Below, piece by piece: positions 59,383 to 64,000 of a stretch of DNA of 64,000 nucleotides. Position 1 is the first letter of the stretch. Every line of letters starts with the position of its first letter. A program made the position numbers and the translations under genes. The DNA comes from Amycolatopsis vastitatis (GTDB lineage: Bacteria > Actinomycetota > Actinomycetes > Mycobacteriales > Pseudonocardiaceae). Under the pieces are notes generated by a model. That model was given only the letters and a program-made list of their open reading frames with translations, searched no databases and was not told the DNA's origin. The stretch lies in NCBI RefSeq assembly GCF_002234595.1, contig NZ_NMUL01000012.1, forward strand, positions 310,001 to 374,000, written 5' to 3'.

Positions 59383-60564
59383 ATGACCGACGTCGAGCGC
59401 AGCGTGCGACCGCGCGACCGCAAGGCCCAGCTGGCCGCGGTCGCGGCGGAGCTGTTCCGCGCGCGCGGCTTCCCGGGCGTCGGCATCAAGGACATAGCGG
59501 ACGCGGCGGGCGTCACCGGCCCGGCGTTGTACCGTCACTTCGCGGACAAGCAGGCGATCCTGGCGTACGTGGTCGTGAGCGGCTTCGAGGACCTGGAGGC
59601 GGCGACGGCGGAGGCGCTCACGGACGCCGATTCCCCCGCCGACCAGCTGGAAGCCCTGCTCACACGGCTGGCAACCCAGGCCGTCGAGCGCCGGGAGATC
59701 GCGGCGCTCTGGCGTTGGGAAGGCCGGCACCTGCCCAAGGAGGACCAGCGAGAGATCGGCCGCCGCTCGGCTCTGGCGCTGGCGACGTGGGCGAAGGCCC
59801 TGCAGATCCGCCGCCCGGAGCTGTCGTCCGAAGACGCCGAACTGCTCTGCTGGGCGGCCCTGTCGGTGTTCGGCAGCGTGTCGGTGCACCACACGTCGGT
59901 GGCCCGCCGCCGCTTCGCCGCGCTCTTGGTCGAACTGGCCCTGGATGTGCTGAACGCCACACTGCCTTCGCCGTCTTCCGAGCCTTCTCCGCCTGTGGTG
60001 GGCCTGGGTACACCGTCCCGCCGCGAGCAGGTCCTGGCGGCAGCGACGAGCTTGTTCGCCCAGCGAGGCTTCCACGACGTGAGCATGGAGGACATCGGCG
60101 CGGCGGCGGGCATAGCGGGCCCGAGCGTCTACCGCCACTTCCCGAGCAAGGCCGCTCTCATGGTCGCGATTGGCCACCGAGCGGCGGACAGACTGGCGCT
60201 GGCGGCCGAGCGTGCGCTGCAGACGTCGGACGAACGCTCGGCCCTACGGCGCCTGGCAGCTTCGTACGTGCACACGATTCTGCACACGCCGGAACTGCTG
60301 GTGTCGTTCTCCGCGGACCGCGTCACGATGCCCGACCGGGACAAGGCGGACCTGCTGCGGGTTCAGCGGGATTACGTGGCCCAGTGGGTGACACTGCTTT
60401 CGTCGGCGCGTCCGGGACTGCCGCCGCGGGAAGCGAAGATCACGGTCCACGCGGCGCTGACCATAGCGAACGACCTGGCTCGCACGCGCCGCGTCGCGAA
60501 CCGGCAACACTTCGAAGCCGAGTTGACGGCACTTCTGCATACAGCCCTGGGCGTCGCGGACTAG
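59383..60564 (+). CDS. Double-domain TetR regulator of beta-oxidation operon
   Basis: 393 aa, twice the normal TetR length, with two complete helix-turn-helix domains in one frame. The first is at about residues 10-60 (AQLAAVAAELFRARGFPGVGIKDIADAAGVTGPALYRHFADK), the second at about 210-260 (EQVLAAATSLFAQRGFHDVSMEDIGAAAGIAGPSVYRHFPSK). Each is followed by a helical sensor part. A Pro/Ser-rich linker (TLPSPSSEPSPPVVG) joins the halves. It diverges from fadA and probably represses the fad operon in response to acyl-CoA. The ATG at 59383 is chosen; upstream frame lacks coding character. Confidence 0.88.
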   Translation: MTDVERSVRPRDRKAQLAAVAAELFRARGFPGVGIKDIADAAGVTGPALYRHFADKQAILAYVVVSGFEDLEAATAEALTDADSPADQLEALLTRLATQAVERREIAALWRWEGRHLPKEDQREIGRRSALALATWAKALQIRRPELSSEDAELLCWAALSVFGSVSVHHTSVARRRFAALLVELALDVLNATLPSPSSEPSPPVVGLGTPSRREQVLAAATSLFAQRGFHDVSMEDIGAAAGIAGPSVYRHFPSKAALMVAIGHRAADRLALAAERALQTSDERSALRRLAASYVHTILHTPELLVSFSADRVTMPDRDKADLLRVQRDYVAQWVTLLSSARPGLPPREAKITVHAALTIANDLARTRRVANRQHFEAELTALLHTALGVAD

Positions 60565-60582
60565 CCCACAGCGCAGACGATC

Positions 60583-60607
60583 ATTGTCGTCGCGACAAAT
60601 CGACAAT
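60583..60607. promoter_or_regulatory. Nested inverted repeat with TTGTCG/CGACAA halves
   Basis: TTGTCG (60584-60589) and CGACAA (60593-60598) form a 6-3-6 repeat, and a third CGACAAT ends at 60607, pairing also with ATTGTCG at 60583. It lies just after the double-TetR gene and about 220 bp before the FxsA-like gene. The halves resemble the GntR operators at 33-38 kb, but the spacing differs. Confidence 0.4.
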
Positions 60608-60826
60608 AAGTCCGCCCGAAATGCGCCTCTCCTGTCGTACCCAAGAGCAACCGCCGTATAACTCAGCGTGCTTTCGAACAGCTGTTTCATCGCATTCTCC
60701 CCCTCAAGTCGCTGCTGCCAGCACAAATAGTTAACAGGGGATCACCCGAATGGCGCAGCGCAACGTGTGTGATAACTTACACTCAGACCCTACCGATTCG
60801 ACAGTTGTGGAAGAGGAATTTTCGGC

Positions 60827-61018
60827 ATGCGATCGCCGGATGGCAATGGACAACCGGGGATCAAATCCGAACTCCTCGACCTGAGTGCGTTCTCACTGTC
60901 GGAACTGCGGAAACTAGATCCCGTCATGCTTCGCCGCTCGATCCGTCACGCCGCGGAACGGACCGCCCACATTCCGGTGACCGCGAGCGGCAGCGGCGGC
61001 GCCAAACGGGTCGACTGA
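60827..61018 (+). CDS. FxsA-like peptide lacking the FxSxx C-terminus
   Basis: 63 aa. The segment ELLDLSAFSLSELRKLDPVMLRRSIRHAAERT is the conserved leader-like helix block of FXSXX-COOH proteins (FxsA). Normal FxsA peptides end F-x-S-x-x; this one ends ASGSGGAKRVD, so the motif proposed to receive modification is absent. I checked the two other frames near the end and found no FxSxx that a frameshift would restore. ATG at 60827 with AGAGGAA 8 nt upstream. It is 18 bp before the HExxH gene and on the same strand, so probably its substrate (inference). Confidence 0.7.
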   Translation: MRSPDGNGQPGIKSELLDLSAFSLSELRKLDPVMLRRSIRHAAERTAHIPVTASGSGGAKRVD

Positions 61019-61036
61019 GCGCTCCGGAGACACATC

Positions 61037-62833
61037 GTGCGCACCAAGGACCACCTGGCGTCCCATCCGGACCTGCACTCGATTTCTTGGGACATCTTCG
61101 ACCGGCTGGCCGTCGGCGGTGGCGGAGTGACCGCCGTGAACCTGTTGCGCAGCGCCGACCGCAGCCGCCGGTTGCTCCTGCTTGCCGGCCTCGCCGAGCG
61201 GGCGGAGACGGACGGACGCCTGCCCGGTCCACTCTCATCCGCCGCCGAAGGAGCCTGGGAGCTGCTCGTGCGGGCTCAGGTCGCCGAGCCCGACGCGCTG
61301 GAAAGAGTGATCGCCCACCCCTACACCGGGAGCTGGGCCGGGTACCTGACCCGCCTCGTCGAGCAAAACCTCGCCGGTGAATGCCCACTCTGGGTCCACT
61401 ATGGCTACTTCCACACGCTCGCCGCCGCCGCCGCGATCCACGCGGGCGTGGAGTTCACGATCCGGGTGCCGGTCTGGAACGACACCGTGGTGCTGCCGAC
61501 GCTGGGCGCGGCCCGGCTGGACGAGGGCGGCGGGTTCACGACCGCCGACGTACACGGAGCCGCGGGCACTTTCACGATCAGCGGCGACCGCTCGCAGGTC
61601 GCGCCCGGTTCACCGGCGTGGTTTCCCCTCCGGGAGTTCCGGTTCGAAGCCGGCGGGACAACCCTGGACCTGCGTCTCGACGACCTGGATCCCCATCGCG
61701 GCCTCTACCACCCGATTCCGCCGGACCGGCTCGCGGGATCCGCGGCGGCGAGCTGGCAGGACCTGCTGGGCGAAGCCTGGCAGCTGATCGTCGAGCATCT
61801 CCCGGAGTACGCGAAGGTCCTTCCGGCCGGCCTGACGTCGATCGTGCCGCAACCGGCAGTCCCGTTCCAGCTCCCCAGCGCGTCGACGGGCGAAGCTTTC
61901 GGAAGCGCGGTCATCGCCGCACCGGACGCCGAGGAGCCGGCCACGCTCGCCGCGGCGCTCGTGCACGAGTTTCAGCACATCCGGCTCGGCGGACTACTGC
62001 AACTCGTGCGGCTGCACGATGACGACCGCACCGAGCGGCTCTACGCCCCTTGGCGGGAAGACCCGCGACCACTCGGTGGCCTCGTGCACGGGATTTACGC
62101 GTTCTTCGGCGTTTCGGCTTTTTGGCGTGCGCTCTCACAGGCGTGCCCGGAAAACCGGTTGGCTGCCTTCGAGTTCGCCCACTGGCGTGCCCAGACCTGG
62201 CAAACCCTCGAAGCGATCCGGGACGACGCCGCGCTGACTGCCGCCGGACGACGGTTCCTGGGTGAACTCGCCGGCGTATTCAGGCCATGGCAATCGGAGC
62301 CGGTCGCCCCTGAAGCAGTGGAGTGGGCGGAGACGCTGGCCGCGGACCACTACGCCGGCTGGCGGTTACGCCACTTCCGTGCCGAACCTGAAACGACCAC
62401 CGACGTCGTCCGCGCCTGGTTGCACGGAGAGTCTTGCCCGAGGGTGGTTCCGGGCGGCCGTCTCGACATCGTTTCGGACGGGGAGTGGGCCAACGCCCGC
62501 GCCGACCTGATCCGGGTCCGGTTCAGCCGCGACGGCGAAACCAAGCTGTCGCAAGTCTGGCCGGACGTCCCGGGCGCGCTTGAAGGCGACTTCCGGCTGG
62601 TCGCCGGTTCGACCGACCAAGCGCGCGCCGCTTATCGGTCCGTCCTCGAACAGGATCCGGACCATCCGGAAGCGCTGATCGGCCTCGGTCTTTCCTTGCC
62701 GGACGGGCCGGCCAAACGTGCCTTGCTCGGCACGCCAGAGATGGTTCGCGCAGTTCACCGGATGCTGCGCGATGCGCGAAGGAGCCCGGCTGTGGAGGAA
62801 TTGGCCGCCTGGATCGGCCAAGCGCCGTCCTGA
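61037..62833 (+). CDS. HExxH-type putative peptide beta-hydroxylase (mod_HExxH family)
   Basis: 598 aa. The motif HEFQH is H310-E311-H314 in AALVHEFQHIRLGGLLQL; the downstream block YAPWREDPRPLGGLVHGIYAFFGVSAFW is typical of the HEXXH-motif family found with FxSxx peptides, with H351 a possible third iron ligand. Recent work describes relatives as iron/alpha-ketoglutarate peptide beta-hydroxylases rather than proteases; this assignment is family knowledge. GTG at 61037 after GGAGA. A rare TTA codon lies at 62366-62368. It is convergent with the TPR gene, with a 5-bp gap. Confidence 0.8.
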   Translation: MRTKDHLASHPDLHSISWDIFDRLAVGGGGVTAVNLLRSADRSRRLLLLAGLAERAETDGRLPGPLSSAAEGAWELLVRAQVAEPDALERVIAHPYTGSWAGYLTRLVEQNLAGECPLWVHYGYFHTLAAAAAIHAGVEFTIRVPVWNDTVVLPTLGAARLDEGGGFTTADVHGAAGTFTISGDRSQVAPGSPAWFPLREFRFEAGGTTLDLRLDDLDPHRGLYHPIPPDRLAGSAAASWQDLLGEAWQLIVEHLPEYAKVLPAGLTSIVPQPAVPFQLPSASTGEAFGSAVIAAPDAEEPATLAAALVHEFQHIRLGGLLQLVRLHDDDRTERLYAPWREDPRPLGGLVHGIYAFFGVSAFWRALSQACPENRLAAFEFAHWRAQTWQTLEAIRDDAALTAAGRRFLGELAGVFRPWQSEPVAPEAVEWAETLAADHYAGWRLRHFRAEPETTTDVVRAWLHGESCPRVVPGGRLDIVSDGEWANARADLIRVRFSRDGETKLSQVWPDVPGALEGDFRLVAGSTDQARAAYRSVLEQDPDHPEALIGLGLSLPDGPAKRALLGTPEMVRAVHRMLRDARRSPAVEELAAWIGQAPS

Positions 62834-62838
62834 CCGGG

Positions 62839-64000
62839 CTACAACGGTATCGGGTCGATGTCGCACTCCGCTCGCACCGCGTTCTCCGCTGCCGTGATCG
62901 CCGGATGGCCGGGGCGCAGCACCCGGTCTGCCACGACGAGCACGTCCCGGTGCTGACTCGACGCTTCCCGGTTGCGGCCGAGCCGTTCCAGGTCCAGTGC
63001 CCGGTTGAGCCGGGCCGCCAGAGTGGTGGGGTGGCTTTCGGGCAGGGCCCGGCGCAGCCGCGCCAGCGTTTCCGTGTTCATCCGCAGGGACCGTTGTACC
63101 TCACCGAGCAAGGAGAAGTCGTTCGCCGTGTTGATCGAGCACGCCAGCACGTGCGGGTGGACCGCTCCCAGCCGGTCGTGCAATCCGGCCAGCGCGCGCT
63201 CGTCCCTGGCCAGTGCATTCTCTGGATCACCGAGCAGACGCAAGGTGACGCCGATGTCCGCCTCAGCGGCCAGCGTGTGCGGGTGCCGGGCCCCCAAGCT
63301 GCTCCGGTACAGTGCCAGCGCCTGCTCACCCAGTTCCAGCGAGGTCGGCAGATCACCGGTGTTGCGCAGGTCGATCGAATGGGCGAGCGCGCACGCCATG
63401 GCGTTGGGGTGGTCCGAGCCGTACCTGAGCCGGAACCGCTCCAGCGCGCTGCCCGACAGGCTCAGCGCGGCCTCGTGATAGCCGTCTTTCCGTTGCGCCA
63501 CCGCGAGGTGGTAGTCCCGGCGGATGACGCCGTCGGTCCCCGAGCCGAACAGCCCCCGGACCCGTTCCACGACTTTCTCCTGCTCGATCCGCGCCCACGA
63601 ATAGTCACCCAGCTCGCGTCGGCAGATGATCATGATGTTCAGCGTGAGGATGGTTTCCCAGTTGTCGTATCCGAAGACTTCGGACCGACGCTCGTAGGTG
63701 TCCTCGCTGAGCCTGCGAGCCTGTTCGTAATCGCCGGCCAGCAGGAGCGAGACGACCAGGTCGTGGGCGGCTTCGAGCGCGGTCGGATCGTCATCGCCGA
63801 ACAGCGAGCGGACCTTTTCGTAGGTCTGCCGGTTGAGGTCGCGCGCGGCGAAGAAGTCGCCTTTGGCCTTCAGCCCGGTCGCCACCAGGACTTCGGCGCC
63901 GAGTGCCTGTTCCGAATCCGGGCCGAAAGTCCGCTGGTAGAGCCGCAACGTCTGCTTGCTGACCTCGGACGACTCCTCATATCGGCCGAGCACCCACAAC
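62839..64000 (-). CDS. FxSxx-system TPR protein (FxsT-like), 5' end beyond window
   Basis: The visible 386 C-terminal residues are kinesin-light-chain-like tetratricopeptide repeats of about 42 aa (units such as SLELGEQALALYRSSLGARHPHTLAAEADIGVTLRLLGD). The chain ends RAECDIDPIPL, matching the CDIEPPP-type tail I know from FxSxx-COOH system TPR proteins. Those proteins carry an N-terminal NB-ARC NTPase part, which would lie beyond 64000. No start is visible within the window. Opposite strand to the peptide/HExxH pair. Confidence 0.8.
   Translation of the reverse strand, partial: LWVLGRYEESSEVSKQTLRLYQRTFGPDSEQALGAEVLVATGLKAKGDFFAARDLNRQTYEKVRSLFGDDDPTALEAAHDLVVSLLLAGDYEQARRLSEDTYERRSEVFGYDNWETILTLNIMIICRRELGDYSWARIEQEKVVERVRGLFGSGTDGVIRRDYHLAVAQRKDGYHEAALSLSGSALERFRLRYGSDHPNAMACALAHSIDLRNTGDLPTSLELGEQALALYRSSLGARHPHTLAAEADIGVTLRLLGDPENALARDERALAGLHDRLGAVHPHVLACSINTANDFSLLGEVQRSLRMNTETLARLRRALPESHPTTLAARLNRALDLERLGRNREASSQHRDVLVVADRVLRPGHPAITAAENAVRAECDIDPIPL

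Noticed and set aside
59383..60564. Double TetR as an assembly artefact or two genes
   Set aside because: One continuous frame with a natural Pro/Ser linker and no stop or new ribosome site between the halves.
60960..61060. A frameshift restoring FxSxx at the end of the 63-aa peptide
   Set aside because: Neither alternative frame gives F-x-S-x-x followed by a stop before the HExxH start.
1..64000. tRNA, rRNA, CRISPR array, transposon or phage genes
   Set aside because: I looked for cloverleaf ends, regularly spaced direct repeats, transposase or integrase motifs and found none that I can support; a tRNAscan/Infernal run would settle it.
1..64000. A classical antibiotic biosynthetic cluster
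   Set aside because: No PKS, NRPS or terpene synthase is present; exporters and monooxygenase are scattered and each has its own regulator.

Overview
The window is 64 kb of very GC-rich, gene-dense DNA with GTG/TTG starts, many 1-4 bp stop/start overlaps and a large share of TetR, GntR, IclR and ArsR regulators. The protein types (MCE protein, WS/DGAT acyltransferase, SAV2177-type methyltransferases, roadblock pair, FxSxx-type peptide system) point to an actinomycete of the Pseudonocardiaceae, most like Amycolatopsis; this is inference from protein character, not a search result. I see no rRNA, tRNA, CRISPR array, IS element or integrase, and no gene-free stretch longer than about 300 bp.

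Layout. 1-11.7 kb: small regulator/enzyme units (TetR+SDR, YggT, TetR+FAD monooxygenase, an orphan MCE protein, methyltransferase+PAC2, two bacterial PH-domain membrane proteins, a secreted DUF1080 protein, IclR, GNAT, VOC). 11.9-22.5 kb (minus strand): a catabolic block with an FAD amine/amino-acid oxidase, a TPP enzyme, hydantoinase/oxoprolinase A and B, an SDR, a GntR regulator, a family III CoA transferase and a class III aminotransferase. A perfect 25-bp palindrome lies in front of the TPP gene. 22.6-27 kb: a wax ester/diacylglycerol acyltransferase, then a complete pqqA-C-D-E-B operon for the cofactor PQQ. 27-30.4 kb: ArsR+MFS exporter, MaoC hydratase diverging from an ArsR-like regulator.

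30.4-40.3 kb: a second catabolic locus with amidase, D-2-hydroxyacid dehydrogenase, two maleate-isomerase/Asp-Glu-racemase-like proteins, GntR regulator, tartrate/isopropylmalate-type dehydrogenase, succinate-semialdehyde-type dehydrogenase, omega-aminotransferase and DUF3830. Three copies of the operator-like word TTGTC(A/G)ACAA sit exactly at its three promoter regions, so these genes look like one GntR regulon of unknown substrate. A DUF4262 gene flanked by 21-bp repeats sits inside it.

40.3-60.6 kb: aldo/keto reductase, two roadblock/LC7-like proteins, a GlcD-type oxidase translationally coupled to a TPP decarboxylase, two tandem SAM-dependent methyltransferases, two drug-efflux-type transporters, a two-component system, a GH92 mannosidase, and a FadB-FadA beta-oxidation operon facing a TetR protein with two DNA-binding domains. 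60.8-64 kb: a 63-aa FxsA-like peptide, an HExxH-type putative peptide hydroxylase and, convergent and cut by the window edge, an FxSxx-system TPR protein. The peptide lacks the C-terminal FxSxx motif, so this is a variant of that little-known peptide-modification system.

Across the window I also found repeated DNA words that genes alone do not explain: CAATCGGACA (six exact copies), a TCC-NYT-KTG-GAC codon word (about ten), a 16-mer shared by two TTA-containing genes, and two arrays of exactly 21-bp degenerate tandem repeats in convergent intergenic spaces.
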